Assembly: GCA_944324225.1 (NCBI GenBank)
Contig: CALUVL010000003.1
Span: 114,506 to 178,505, forward strand
Direction: 5' to 3'
DNA from: Candidatus Gastranaerophilales bacterium
GTDB lineage: Bacteria > Cyanobacteriota > Vampirovibrionia > Gastranaerophilales > Gastranaerophilaceae
DNA length: 64,000 nucleotides
Shown: one piece after another, positions 26,261 through 34,441 of the stretch
How the letters are laid out: every line of letters starts with the position of its first letter
How positions within the stretch are numbered: position 1 is the first letter of the stretch
Position numbers and translations under genes: made by a program
The notes under the pieces: generated by a model
Databases searched by the model: none
The model's input: only the letters and a program-made list of their open reading frames with translations
What the model was told of the DNA's origin: nothing

Positions 26261-26389
26261 AAGCAAATCGAAACAGCAACTGTTCATAGTGGCAAAATGA
26301 AAATTTGCAGAATTGTTAGATTGTTAAAATCAGTACAAAAGACCTGAAGCATGTCCAACATATAGATGTGTCTGAGGCGCAGCAGGTAA

Positions 26390-26529
26390 AAAAAAACCAC
26401 TCATTACTGAGTGGGTCGTTTTCTGCATCCTAATGGTCTCTTTTAGTGTTTATTATTTAGGAGTTTATATGTTTTTTGGGGTTAATGAATCTATTTATAT
26501 TTAGTGTTTCGACTACACTTAAATCTTAT
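26390..26529 (-). ncRNA. Candidate small RNA of about 140 nt
   Basis: The gene-free stretch 26261-26772 holds, on the minus strand, a good promoter (26564-26536) and a perfect intrinsic terminator (26414 to about 26388), about 115 nt apart. The RNA would start near 26529 and contain an early AGTGT/ACACT hairpin, an A-rich middle without a convincing reading frame, and a terminator stem with nine U. No known family is recognised; 6S RNA and tmRNA signatures were not seen. The rest of the spacer (26530-26772) is AT-rich and probably carries the promoter of the gene at 26773. Confidence 0.55.
26397..26414 (-). terminator. Intrinsic terminator on the minus strand
   Basis: CCACTCA and TGAGTGG arms (7 bp, loop of 4) are followed on the minus strand by nine T. 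The plus strand has only a poor T-stretch. No minus-strand protein gene lies upstream for 3.8 kb. Confidence 0.75.
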
Positions 26530-26535
26530 GTCTTT

Positions 26536-26564
26536 ATTATTGCATATAAGATTTTAAATGTCAA
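26536..26564 (-). promoter_or_regulatory. Sigma70-type promoter for the candidate sRNA
   Basis: On the minus strand, a perfect -35 TTGACA (26564-26559) is separated by exactly 17 bp from AATAAT (26541-26536), five of six matches to the -10 consensus. Confidence 0.6.
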
Positions 26565-26772
26565 CTAAATGTTTTAATGTAACTACAATAAAAACCCGAA
26601 ATGCAAATATAGTGTAGAATTTACACTTTACAATTCTTAATAAAGCGTTATAAAGTGAAAAAAATGGGCATGTCATAATTGTAAACAATTGTTAACTATA
26701 AAAGCCACCAAAAGGCAATTATTTAATTAATATATACTTTATATATATAAGAGTATAAAAAGGATAAAGGAT

Positions 26773-27069
26773 ATGACCAGCGGTTACAACAATGGCAGTA
26801 TCGCCCCGATAAACAGAGTTAATCTTGGTATGGATGCTCAGGTCGGCGTCGGTATAAATAACTATTATGACACTTCACAGATTGCAGGTGTTTCCCAGGC
26901 CACAAGAGGGTATGAGCAAAATTGGGATCCGTCAAGTTTTAGTTATATGACCAAAACCAGTATGAATTCGGTAGGATTAAATCCTTTTCAGAATAATTTT
27001 TCAGAGGTTATTCTAGGTTACAAAGATGACGGAACTGTGAATGTTGGTCATACTATAGGTATTGCATAG
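26773..27069 (+). CDS. Small Gly/Asn-rich protein of unknown function (98 aa)
   Basis: Function unknown. The product is soluble-looking, rich in Gly, Asn, Ser and Tyr, with no signal peptide or membrane helix (e.g. GMDAQVGVGINNYYDTSQ; ending VNVGHTIGIA). The composition suggests an extended or surface-binding protein, but this is only inference. A good SD (AAAGGA) lies 3-9 nt before ATG, and a textbook terminator follows at 27089, so it is expressed as a single gene. The upstream 100 bp are extremely AT-rich with several TATA-like sequences. Confidence 0.7.
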   Translation: MTSGYNNGSIAPINRVNLGMDAQVGVGINNYYDTSQIAGVSQATRGYEQNWDPSSFSYMTKTSMNSVGLNPFQNNFSEVILGYKDDGTVNVGHTIGIA

Positions 27070-27088
27070 TAAAAAAATAAAAATTTAG

Positions 27089-27110
27089 CCCCGGTTAAAA
27101 ATTACCGGGG
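27089..27110 (+). terminator. Intrinsic terminator after the 98-aa gene
   Basis: CCCCGGT (27089-27095) pairs with ACCGGGG (27104-27110), followed by TTTTG. Confidence 0.85.
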
Positions 27111-27225
27111 TTTTGTTATGTTTTGTAAATTTTTTATAAAAAATAGACTTTTGACTAGCAAATATTTTATTTTGGGGTTTAGGTATAAGTGGGTATTAAT
27201 GAAAATAATGAAGGTCTAAAAAATT

Positions 27226-29109
27226 ATGAAAATTACACCAATATCTTCACAATGGTTAGCGTCAGGTATTAAGAACAAATTTCAATATTCAAATAATCCA
27301 ATTTTAAACAACACAGTGGAGAACAGGGATGTTTTTGTTAAATCATCTTCATCTTCGGTTTCGTTGCAGACTCCTGTACATTTTATGGGACACGATGTTT
27401 TCTTGATTGACGGCGGAAACCATGCAAAAGATATGGAACATTTTGCAAAAGCTATAGATACCGGCAAAAACATGACGGTTTATACATATGAAACGCAGGA
27501 TCCTATATATTCAACATTTGGTAAACCATGGCAGAATGTTGAAGAGGAACTTCAAAAACTTTATTACAGCGGAAGATTAAAAAAAGATGATTATGTCGCA
27601 GTGCCTGTATATGTAAACGTTCCGCTTCAAAATTTGGAGGCTCAGTATAAAGAAGTTATGGGAAAAGATATTGATTTAAAGCCATACAATGTTTTAACAC
27701 ATAAAAAAGAACTTCTTGACTTTTTGCAGGAACTTGCGAGAGATCCTAAAAAACATGAAAAATATATTAGATATATGGACCCACAGAATCGAGGGTTGGA
27801 ATATGTATCAGGAATTATCAATATTTTAAACAGACTTGATTGCAAGAAGGTTTATGTGCCAGCTTCTCATCCGCATGAAGCAAGTTTAAGATGGATGGCA
27901 AACGAAAGAGGCAATACTCCGGAACTTACCAATTATCTTGCAACCGGATATGATAAAGACGGAAAAGTTCATGGAATGCTAGATGAAATTAAACGCAATG
28001 GATGGTATGATTTTAATTTATTAACGCTTGCAGATGTTGATGTTGTTAACTTAAAAAAATCGGATGGTGTTACGGATCATATATTTTCTGCCTATGATAC
28101 AATTGTAAATGACGGGGAGCGCGGAGTTTATAATCTTACACCGGTGCGAGATGAGGACGGTAAAATCCTCGGGTACAGTTTTGAAGACGATACAACCAAC
28201 AGCTATCCGGTTGAAGAATTTCCGTACAATGAGGATTTGCAAGATGTTTCGAAATTTGTAGGAAAAAGCGTAGATGAAGTTGTTGCTGATGATGAAGAAA
28301 CAGAATGTTTCAAAAATGCTCTTGGTGAACATCGTGATATGCTTCAATTCGCAGACAAATTATATCCTGTCTGGAAAGTCTACAGTCAGGAGCAGTTGTG
28401 GAATGACAAAATATATGATAAAGGTGATTTTGTTGATTACAAAATGGAAAATTTCTTTAGAAGAAACGGAGATTATAAAATAATCTACCCTCTTGGTGAT
28501 GTTGAAAACAGCGGTCGTCCGAGCGTTAAGGCAATGGGCGGAAGCAGTTATTCTATGTTTGCTGCAATTAAACGTGATATTGATAATCAGGCGTTTTATG
28601 AAAGAGTGCAAGGCGACGGCGTAAATCTTACAAATACTATTTGGAGTATTGTCGACGATGCTGAAGGCTTGATGAGGGTCGGTGACTATAACAGTGCTGA
28701 AGAAGAGCTTACAAGTTCTCTGAGATATATTGATATGGTAGGATTTGATTCTTCAAATGATTTTTTCTTGCGTGCATACAAAGGTTTGGCTGATATAAAA
28801 TATCACAAAGGCGATTATGCCGGAGCAAACGGGTTATATAATTTTTATTTAAATAACATCTGCAAAAAGCTTGAAAACTCGACCCCTGAATACTTTATTT
28901 CGCATGAGGATGAACGCAGACATATCGCTGATATATTTTTACGTCTTGCCGATATTGCAAATCGTAGGGGTGAATATATTCCTGAAAAAGAGTGTAGAAT
29001 CGCAGCACAGGCCATCGTGCCCTCTTCAAATCTGGGATATTATATAATCAACCGTAGGGCTAAGGGCGATAATTATATAGGAGATTTAATACAAAATGAA
29101 TGTCGATAA
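27226..29109 (+). CDS. Orphan protein (627 aa) with TPR-like C-terminus
   Basis: No family is recognised. A polar N-terminus of about 50 residues leads into PVHFMGHDVFLIDGG at residues 49-65, where a mixed alpha/beta domain seems to start. Other notable segments are VYVPASHPHEASLRWM near 210 and NLLTLADVDVVNL near 265. The C-terminal 150 residues read like two or three TPR-type helix pairs (VGDYNSAEEELTSSLRYI; YKGLADIKYHKGDYAGANGLYNFYL). No signal peptide or clear membrane helix. It overlaps the downstream amidohydrolase by 14 bp, so the two are probably co-translated and may act together. Confidence 0.75.
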   Translation: MKITPISSQWLASGIKNKFQYSNNPILNNTVENRDVFVKSSSSSVSLQTPVHFMGHDVFLIDGGNHAKDMEHFAKAIDTGKNMTVYTYETQDPIYSTFGKPWQNVEEELQKLYYSGRLKKDDYVAVPVYVNVPLQNLEAQYKEVMGKDIDLKPYNVLTHKKELLDFLQELARDPKKHEKYIRYMDPQNRGLEYVSGIINILNRLDCKKVYVPASHPHEASLRWMANERGNTPELTNYLATGYDKDGKVHGMLDEIKRNGWYDFNLLTLADVDVVNLKKSDGVTDHIFSAYDTIVNDGERGVYNLTPVRDEDGKILGYSFEDDTTNSYPVEEFPYNEDLQDVSKFVGKSVDEVVADDEETECFKNALGEHRDMLQFADKLYPVWKVYSQEQLWNDKIYDKGDFVDYKMENFFRRNGDYKIIYPLGDVENSGRPSVKAMGGSSYSMFAAIKRDIDNQAFYERVQGDGVNLTNTIWSIVDDAEGLMRVGDYNSAEEELTSSLRYIDMVGFDSSNDFFLRAYKGLADIKYHKGDYAGANGLYNFYLNNICKKLENSTPEYFISHEDERRHIADIFLRLADIANRRGEYIPEKECRIAAQAIVPSSNLGYYIINRRAKGDNYIGDLIQNECR

Positions 29110-30232
29110 GATAAGGACAAATGTCGTTTTTAAAGGGTCTATAATAGATTCTCATATGCATATAGGGCAATGGTCAAAGAACGGAAATTCCAATAATATA
29201 ATGAACTTTGATTCCAATGCAATTGATGAATTTATAAAGAGCCCATTGTCTATACAGGTGCAGGGAAATACTCAGCAAGATGAAGTTGAGAAAGTTATTA
29301 TTTCAAATCTTGACGGGCTTGTTTTGAACGGAAAAGATGAAATTTCTGCAAATAAAGCACTTTTAGAAATGTGCGATAAAAATTCTAAGTTTCATGCACT
29401 TGCAGTTTGTCAGCCATCTGTAACAGATGGAAATTCTGTTCAAATAAATAATTTGATACAAGAGAATCCGGAGAAATTTGTCGGGTTGAAATTCCACCCA
29501 CGTCATTTTGGTGCACAGGCTGATAGTGATACATACAGGCCGTATATGTTTGTTGCTGAACGTTACAAACTGCCATGTGTTTTTCATTCAGATATACAAT
29601 TCAACAATGATGGCAAACCGGTAGACAAGATATCTTCTCCGGAAGCTATTCATAATATAGCAAGACTTCATCCTGATGTTCCCGTTGTAATGGCGCATAT
29701 GGGGGCGGGTGATGTAAAATCTCATCAAAATGCCATTGAAGAACTTTTAAAATCTATAGACGAAAAGGATTCCAAACTTTATGTTGATGTTTCTTGGGTT
29801 GATTGGGGCAAAGATGGGCTTAGCAGTATAGAGAAGCCAAGTATTGTCAAACTTATAAAAGAATTACAAAAAAGAAATGCAGTTGATCGAATTTTGTTTG
29901 GAACGGATGCACCTCTCGGGTGTTTTGGCGAAAACCCTGCAGGCGGACTTTCGCCCAAACGGGCTTATGAAAAAACTGTGAGTGATTTAAAAACTGTAAT
30001 TAAGGAAAATTTTAAAGATCAGGCAGATGATTTAATAAACAAAATCTTTTATCAGAATGCGGAAGATTTATTTTTCAACAAACACTGGACAGCGCAAAAA
30101 GAGGCCAAGGTGCCCAAGACTCCATTAATAAAAATAATCGGAATAGTTACAGCGGTTCTGGCGTTTATCGGTATAGGCGGTATTGTAATTGATAAAGTTT
30201 CATCATCAAGGGATACAAGTCTTACTAAATAG
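29096..30232 (+). CDS. Amidohydrolase-family protein with C-terminal membrane anchor
   Basis: The 378-aa protein starts MNVDKIRTNVVFKG and then carries a metal-dependent hydrolase barrel: IIDSHMHIGQW (HxH near residue 20), VGLKFHPRH near 132, VFHSDIQF near 160, VMAHMGAG near 198 and ILFGTDAPLG near 262. These match the amidohydrolase-2 (PF04909-type) group, which includes decarboxylases and lactonases. A C-terminal helix (IIGIVTAVLAFIGIGGIVI) followed by a polar tail would tether it to the membrane, unusual for this family. Substrate unknown. It is translationally coupled to the 627-aa protein and ends with a terminator at 30261. Confidence 0.85.
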   Translation: MNVDKIRTNVVFKGSIIDSHMHIGQWSKNGNSNNIMNFDSNAIDEFIKSPLSIQVQGNTQQDEVEKVIISNLDGLVLNGKDEISANKALLEMCDKNSKFHALAVCQPSVTDGNSVQINNLIQENPEKFVGLKFHPRHFGAQADSDTYRPYMFVAERYKLPCVFHSDIQFNNDGKPVDKISSPEAIHNIARLHPDVPVVMAHMGAGDVKSHQNAIEELLKSIDEKDSKLYVDVSWVDWGKDGLSSIEKPSIVKLIKELQKRNAVDRILFGTDAPLGCFGENPAGGLSPKRAYEKTVSDLKTVIKENFKDQADDLINKIFYQNAEDLFFNKHWTAQKEAKVPKTPLIKIIGIVTAVLAFIGIGGIVIDKVSSSRDTSLTK

Positions 30233-30260
30233 AATTTGTTTTAAATATTTATATAACAAA

Positions 30261-30284
30261 AAGCCTGCTTTTTTTAGCAGGCTT
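30261..30284. terminator. Bidirectional intrinsic terminator
   Basis: AAGCCTGCT (30261-30269) pairs with AGCAGGCTT (30276-30284), with A- and T-tracts outside. It serves the convergent amidohydrolase and DegT genes. Confidence 0.88.
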
Positions 30285-30310
30285 TTTATGTGTAGTATTT
30301 GCAGTAAAAA

Positions 30311-31435
30311 TTATACACTGATTGCCGATTTTGATTTTTCTATACAATCAATAAGTGTTTTAGCAACTGTTTGCTGTTCTTCTTTTGTAAGTTCCGGGAA
30401 CATCGGAAGAGAAATAACCATTTCTGTATCTTTTTCCGTATGCGGAAGTGAACCTTTTCCGACACCTAAGTATTCATGAACTTTTTGAAGGTGCAGAGGT
30501 ATCGGATAATAAAGCATAGCACCGATTCCGTTTTCCTGAAGCATTTTGTGAACAGCGTCGCGGTTAGGAATTTTAACCGTGTATTGGTGGTAAACACAAT
30601 AAGTATCTTTTAGTTCAACAGGAGTTTGAATATCTTTGCAGTCTTTGAACAATTCATTGTAATAGTATGCATGTTCGCGTCTGAGTTTGTTCCAGTTGTT
30701 TACATGCGGAAGTTTTACTCTTAAGATAGCAGCCTGAATTTCATCCAATCTGCTGTTAACACCGATTTCATCATGATGATAACGGATAGCGCCGCCGTGG
30801 TTTCTGAGAGCAACAACTCTGTCGCGGAGTTTTTCGTCGCTTGTTATAATTAAGCCGCCGTCACCCATACCGCCTAAGTTTTTAGTCGGGTAGAAGCTTA
30901 AGCAGCCAAAATCACCGAATGTACCGACCATTTTGCCTTTGTAAAGAGCGCCGATTGCCTGACAGCAGTCTTCAATTACATGGAGGTTATGACGTTTGGC
31001 AACATCCATGATAACATCCATATCACAAGGCTGGCCGTAAAGGTGAACCGGAATGATAGCTTTTGTTCTGGGGGTAATAGCAGCCTCTATTTTAGAAGCA
31101 TCAATGTTGAAAGTATCAGGATCAATATCTACAAATACCGGTTTTGCCCCTACAATTCCGATAGCTTCTGTTGTAGCAACAAATGTGAAAGCAACGGTAA
31201 TAACTTCGTCGCCGGCTCCGATATCAAGTGCTCTTAAAGCAAGATGGAGGGCATCTGTGCCCGAGTTTAAGCCAACTGTGTATTTGCAGCCGATAAAATC
31301 AGCCATCTCCTGTTCAAAAGCCTTTGTGTTAGGTCCTAAAATATAAGAACCTGAGCGAAGAACTTCGCAAACAGCTTTTTCTACTTCACTGCCAATTGTG
31401 GCATACTGACGTTTTGAATCTAAAATAGGTATCAT
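30311..31435 (-). CDS. DegT/DnrJ/EryC1/StrS-family sugar aminotransferase
   Basis: PLP enzyme of 374 aa. The Schiff-base lysine is Lys185 in SFYPTKNLGGMGDGG; GLNSGTDALHLAL near residue 55 binds PLP phosphate, and VIEDCCQAIGALYKG near 155 contains the ring-stacking and Asp positions. VNSRLDEIQAA is the family's conserved C-terminal part. Enzymes of this group transaminate nucleotide-linked keto-sugars for LPS O-antigen or surface glycans. No nucleotide-sugar genes are adjacent, but the O-antigen ligase/heptose kinase operon starts 4 kb away. It is alone on its transcript, with a bidirectional terminator behind it. Confidence 0.92.
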   Translation of the reverse strand: MIPILDSKRQYATIGSEVEKAVCEVLRSGSYILGPNTKAFEQEMADFIGCKYTVGLNSGTDALHLALRALDIGAGDEVITVAFTFVATTEAIGIVGAKPVFVDIDPDTFNIDASKIEAAITPRTKAIIPVHLYGQPCDMDVIMDVAKRHNLHVIEDCCQAIGALYKGKMVGTFGDFGCLSFYPTKNLGGMGDGGLIITSDEKLRDRVVALRNHGGAIRYHHDEIGVNSRLDEIQAAILRVKLPHVNNWNKLRREHAYYYNELFKDCKDIQTPVELKDTYCVYHQYTVKIPNRDAVHKMLQENGIGAMLYYPIPLHLQKVHEYLGVGKGSLPHTEKDTEMVISLPMFPELTKEEQQTVAKTLIDCIEKSKSAISV

Positions 31436-31511
31436 GTTTGTATCTCCTTCTTAATTACCCTTAATTATAGTTTACCACAAGCCAAAAGTACCTTTACATA
31501 AACTTAATAAG

Positions 31512-31817
31512 CTACTTGTCAATGAGAGTGAAATTTTCGGGCAGTTCGTTTTCAACTTTTTTTAATAATTCTGATACAGGAATATTTAGTGCTTCAGAGA
31601 TTGTCCAAATGGAGATTAGTTTAGGCTCATTAATTCCGTTTTCAAGCCGTGACAAGAGCGATTTTTGGATATCAAATTCATCGGCCAGTACGCGTAAAGA
31701 TTTATGTTGTTTTTCTCTTTCTTGCCTGATTACTCTGGCAAGAGTTTGGAAAATGATTGCAGATTTTTTAGAATTTGCATGTTGCATATATAGAATATTA
31801 ATGATAAAATCTGCCAT
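31512..31817 (-). CDS. Xre-family HTH transcriptional regulator
   Basis: Small DNA-binding protein (101 aa from 31817, or 91 aa from an internal ATG at 31787, which fits the family better; neither has a good SD). The HTH_3 domain spans roughly residues 30-85: LARVIRQEREKQHKSLRVLADEFDIQKSLLSRLENGINEPKLISIWTISEALNI. It is divergent from the prepilin gene 38 bp away, and a perfect 14-bp palindrome lies between them, so it probably represses itself and may control the prepilin. Confidence 0.88.
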   Translation of the reverse strand: MADFIINILYMQHANSKKSAIIFQTLARVIRQEREKQHKSLRVLADEFDIQKSLLSRLENGINEPKLISIWTISEALNIPVSELLKKVENELPENFTLIDK

Positions 31818-31821
31818 GTGT

Positions 31822-31835
31822 TTCTATATATAGAA
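31822..31835. promoter_or_regulatory. Palindromic operator candidate
   Basis: TTCTATATATAGAA is a perfect 14-bp palindrome between the divergent xre and prepilin genes. A related half, ATATATAGAAT, occurs at 31786-31796 near the internal xre start. Confidence 0.55.
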
Positions 31836-31855
31836 CCATAAGAAAGGCAGGCTAG

Positions 31856-32563
31856 ATGAATAAAAATAGATTATTTGCATTTACTATGGCGGAAGTTTTG
31901 ATAACCCTTAGCATTCTGGGGGTTGTGATAGCAATGACTCTGCCTTCCGTAGTCGGCAAATACCAGAAAATTGTTGCGACAACTCAATTGAAGAAGATAT
32001 ATAACGTAATTTATAATGCATATTTAATGTCAGTAGAAACAAACGGAGAGTCACAAGGATGGATGTTTCCAATGACACCGGAGGGTACTACAGTAAACAA
32101 AGAACAGGTTGAGTTTTTCTATAATCTTTATTTTGCGCCTTTTCTAAATTTTAAATCTTCAAGCTATGAGCGTTATAAAGTTTATAATTTTAATGGCGAT
32201 GATACAAAGATTGAACGACAGCAAACAATAGCTGACAATGGTTATTTTGTAAGAAATCCGGATGGTATGTGTATGATAATGTGGGCAAACAATCAATATT
32301 TTGTGTTTACTGTAGATCTTAATTGTGAAAAAGCTCCAAACATCGTCGGAAAAGATGTATTTGATGTATTTGAATTGTACTGGCAAGGGAATAAAACTCT
32401 GGTTGTACCTTGGCTGTCAGCCATTAATAACGGAAACAGAACCAGAGCTGATATTATAGAATCCTGCAAATCTCATACTTATATAAGTGGCGTTCCAGGC
32501 ACTTGTTTTACTTTGTTTGTTTATGATGGAATGGAGTTTAAGAAGGATTATCCCTGGAGATAA
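31856..32563 (+). CDS. Type IV pilin-like prepilin / pseudopilin
   Basis: The 235-aa product begins with a short basic leader (MNKNRLFA), then FTMAEVLITL, a prepilin peptidase site with Phe+1 and Glu+5 and a ~20-residue hydrophobic helix (SILGVVIAMTLPSVV). Such proteins are processed and assembled into pili or type II secretion pseudopili. The C-terminal domain has CMIMW, LNCEKAP, ESCKS and GTCFTLF cysteines that may form disulfides. AAAGG precedes the start by 8-12 nt. It is a stand-alone gene with no pilus assembly genes nearby; comEC at 42.6 kb suggests a possible DNA-uptake pilus, which is inference. Its 3' end overlaps the convergent O-antigen ligase gene by 16 bp. Confidence 0.88.
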   Translation: MNKNRLFAFTMAEVLITLSILGVVIAMTLPSVVGKYQKIVATTQLKKIYNVIYNAYLMSVETNGESQGWMFPMTPEGTTVNKEQVEFFYNLYFAPFLNFKSSSYERYKVYNFNGDDTKIERQQTIADNGYFVRNPDGMCMIMWANNQYFVFTVDLNCEKAPNIVGKDVFDVFELYWQGNKTLVVPWLSAINNGNRTRADIIESCKSHTYISGVPGTCFTLFVYDGMEFKKDYPWR

Positions 32564-33867
32564 GATTTCTTTTCTGATGATATTACAGCCGCCATTGTCC
32601 AGAATATAAACTGCAGCTGCGGTCTAAAGAATACCGTATCCACAAGCCCGTGAACCATCAGGGCACAAATTGAAATTACTGCTGCCGATAAAAAGATTAC
32701 CTGTTTTGTGTTGGTTGATTTAAGTATTATTTTTATGCCGTCAACTAGATTTGTGATTATAAATCCGAGAAAGGCTATCAGTGCAAAAATTCCGCTCTCA
32801 ACGGCTATTTCAAGGAAAATATTGTAAGCTGAAAGAGCATCAAAGCCTGTTCTCATATAAATTCCGTAAATTTCCCTGAAGTTTTTGTTTCCGCAGCCTA
32901 TTCCCAGGAGCCAGTTTTCTTTAAACATGTTGAAAGATGACTGGTAGACATTAAATCTGAACGAGTTTGAAGAATCCTGCCTCATTGCAAAAATTGAAAG
33001 AATTCTAGCTCTAAGTGACGCCGATAATAGAATTGCCGAAGTCATGAGCGCAACACACCCGCCGACAATTGAAATATAGATAGCTTTATAATTTTGCCAG
33101 AGATATTTGGCTGAAACAAGAAAAGTTCCTGCTAAAATTACCATCATGCCAATGTAAGAGCCTCTGCAACCTGTTAAAAACAGTGCTACACTTGATAAAA
33201 GCGCACAAATTCCACCCAAAATTGCAAGATTATATTTTTTGTCTACGAATAAAGCTGCGACGACTGCGTATAAAGCAGGGATGCCGGCGACAAAATAACC
33301 ACCAAGCAAATTTGGATTGTAAGGTTTTAGTGTTCCGTAAACCCTTGTCATAACTTCTTCCGGATTGAGTTTTGAAACATCCTGCCATGTTGAAATTTCT
33401 TCAACATGGGCAAAGTTCTGTAAAAATCCCATTATCCCTTCAAAGCTTATGCATAATCCGATTGTCAAAAATATCGGAAAAATTTTGTCTTTATTCTTCT
33501 TCAAAAAATGTGCTATAGATAGGTAAAAACCAAGATATATAAATGTTTTCAAAAAACCTTTGAGGCTCAGAGCAAACAGACTAGAACCTGCAAGGCTTAC
33601 AACAACAAGCATAAAATAAGCAAGAAGCCAGATTTCGGAACCTGTTGCCTCAAGTTTTTCATCTTTAACAAACAATAATTTAATGATTGTTAATATTGTT
33701 GTTAATATGGCAATAAGACCGATATAATCCGACGGAAATATTGTTGATGCTGCAAAAACAGCCAATATAGACAGGTAAATAAATTTATCTATATTTTGAA
33801 TTATCAGGCTGTTGTTATAAAGAAACTGTGTATGATTTTGGGTAAAATTGAATAATCTATTGAACAT
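32548..33867 (-). CDS. O-antigen ligase/polymerase-like membrane protein (Wzy/WaaL family)
   Basis: About eleven hydrophobic helices in 439 aa. The start taken is ATG 33867, overlapping the DUF4330 stop by 11 bp; a GTG 12 bp earlier is possible. A long periplasmic loop before residue 190 (EEISTWQDVSKLNPEEVMTRVYGTLKPYNPNLLGGYF) and the LTGCRGSYIGM segment near 230, then GIGCGNKNFREIYG near 320, follow the Wzy_C (PF04932) pattern with the conserved Arg and His/Asn-type loop. Proteins of this group transfer O-antigen to lipid A-core, or polymerise it. Third gene of the hldA-DUF4330-ligase operon, consistent with LPS work. Confidence 0.85.
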   Translation of the reverse strand: MFNRLFNFTQNHTQFLYNNSLIIQNIDKFIYLSILAVFAASTIFPSDYIGLIAILTTILTIIKLLFVKDEKLEATGSEIWLLAYFMLVVVSLAGSSLFALSLKGFLKTFIYLGFYLSIAHFLKKNKDKIFPIFLTIGLCISFEGIMGFLQNFAHVEEISTWQDVSKLNPEEVMTRVYGTLKPYNPNLLGGYFVAGIPALYAVVAALFVDKKYNLAILGGICALLSSVALFLTGCRGSYIGMMVILAGTFLVSAKYLWQNYKAIYISIVGGCVALMTSAILLSASLRARILSIFAMRQDSSNSFRFNVYQSSFNMFKENWLLGIGCGNKNFREIYGIYMRTGFDALSAYNIFLEIAVESGIFALIAFLGFIITNLVDGIKIILKSTNTKQVIFLSAAVISICALMVHGLVDTVFFRPQLQFIFWTMAAVISSEKKSYLQG

Positions 33868-34432
33868 TTTCCACTGCACTTAATTGTTGATCATTAGCTA
33901 CTTCTTGAGCACCATTAATAAGTTTGATATTTGATACTGTTCCGTTAAGTCTGTAATTAGAACCTTCCAGAGTTATTGGAAGTCCGATTTTAATTTTGTT
34001 GCCGCCTACAACAGCGCCGTCTTTTGTAATTTTTGCGGTATCTTTGAGTGTTACAACAGCATCATATACATTTGGCTGAGAAATGTCTTCAACAACAATG
34101 ACTGTTTTGGTATTTTTTGTGTTCAAAACAGGAAGAACGATTTTTCTTTTTTCAGCTTTTACATCAGTAATCATAAGGTCTGAATACGGAACATTTCTAA
34201 TGCTGATGAAAGTTTTTTCATTGGCTTTTATAGGTAAATCATTCCCTGTGTAAGTTATACCTCTGATAAATACGTCAAATGAAATTTCGGAAACAGCATC
34301 AACTGACTGGCTGGCTGTTTTATGGAATCCTTTGTATGTCAAAAATCCGACAAACGCCGCAAGAACTATCCCGACTATAATAATATAGTCAACGAGTCTG
34401 AGTTTTTTTAGTGAATTCAAAAAGTTATCCAT
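33857..34432 (-). CDS. DUF4330-like membrane-anchored protein (191 aa)
   Basis: An N-terminal single helix (VDYIIIVGIVLAAFVGFLTY, residues ~14-33) anchors a mostly beta-type soluble domain (FDVFIRGITYTGNDL; ISIRNVPYSDLMITDVKAEKRKIVLPVLN). The sequence and size look like DUF4330 proteins, of unknown function, but I cannot confirm this. SD AGGAG overlaps the stop codon of the heptose-kinase-like gene, 9 nt upstream. Membrane location and operon with hldA and the ligase suggest a role in LPS or envelope glycan assembly. Confidence 0.68.
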   Translation of the reverse strand: MDNFLNSLKKLRLVDYIIIVGIVLAAFVGFLTYKGFHKTASQSVDAVSEISFDVFIRGITYTGNDLPIKANEKTFISIRNVPYSDLMITDVKAEKRKIVLPVLNTKNTKTVIVVEDISQPNVYDAVVTLKDTAKITKDGAVVGGNKIKIGLPITLEGSNYRLNGTVSNIKLINGAQEVANDQQLSAVENVQ

Positions 34433-34441
34433 AATATTCTC

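Noticed and set aside
26390..26529. tmRNA or 6S RNA
   Set aside because: No tRNA-like ends or tag frame, and no long central-bubble hairpin; kept as an unclassified sRNA candidate.
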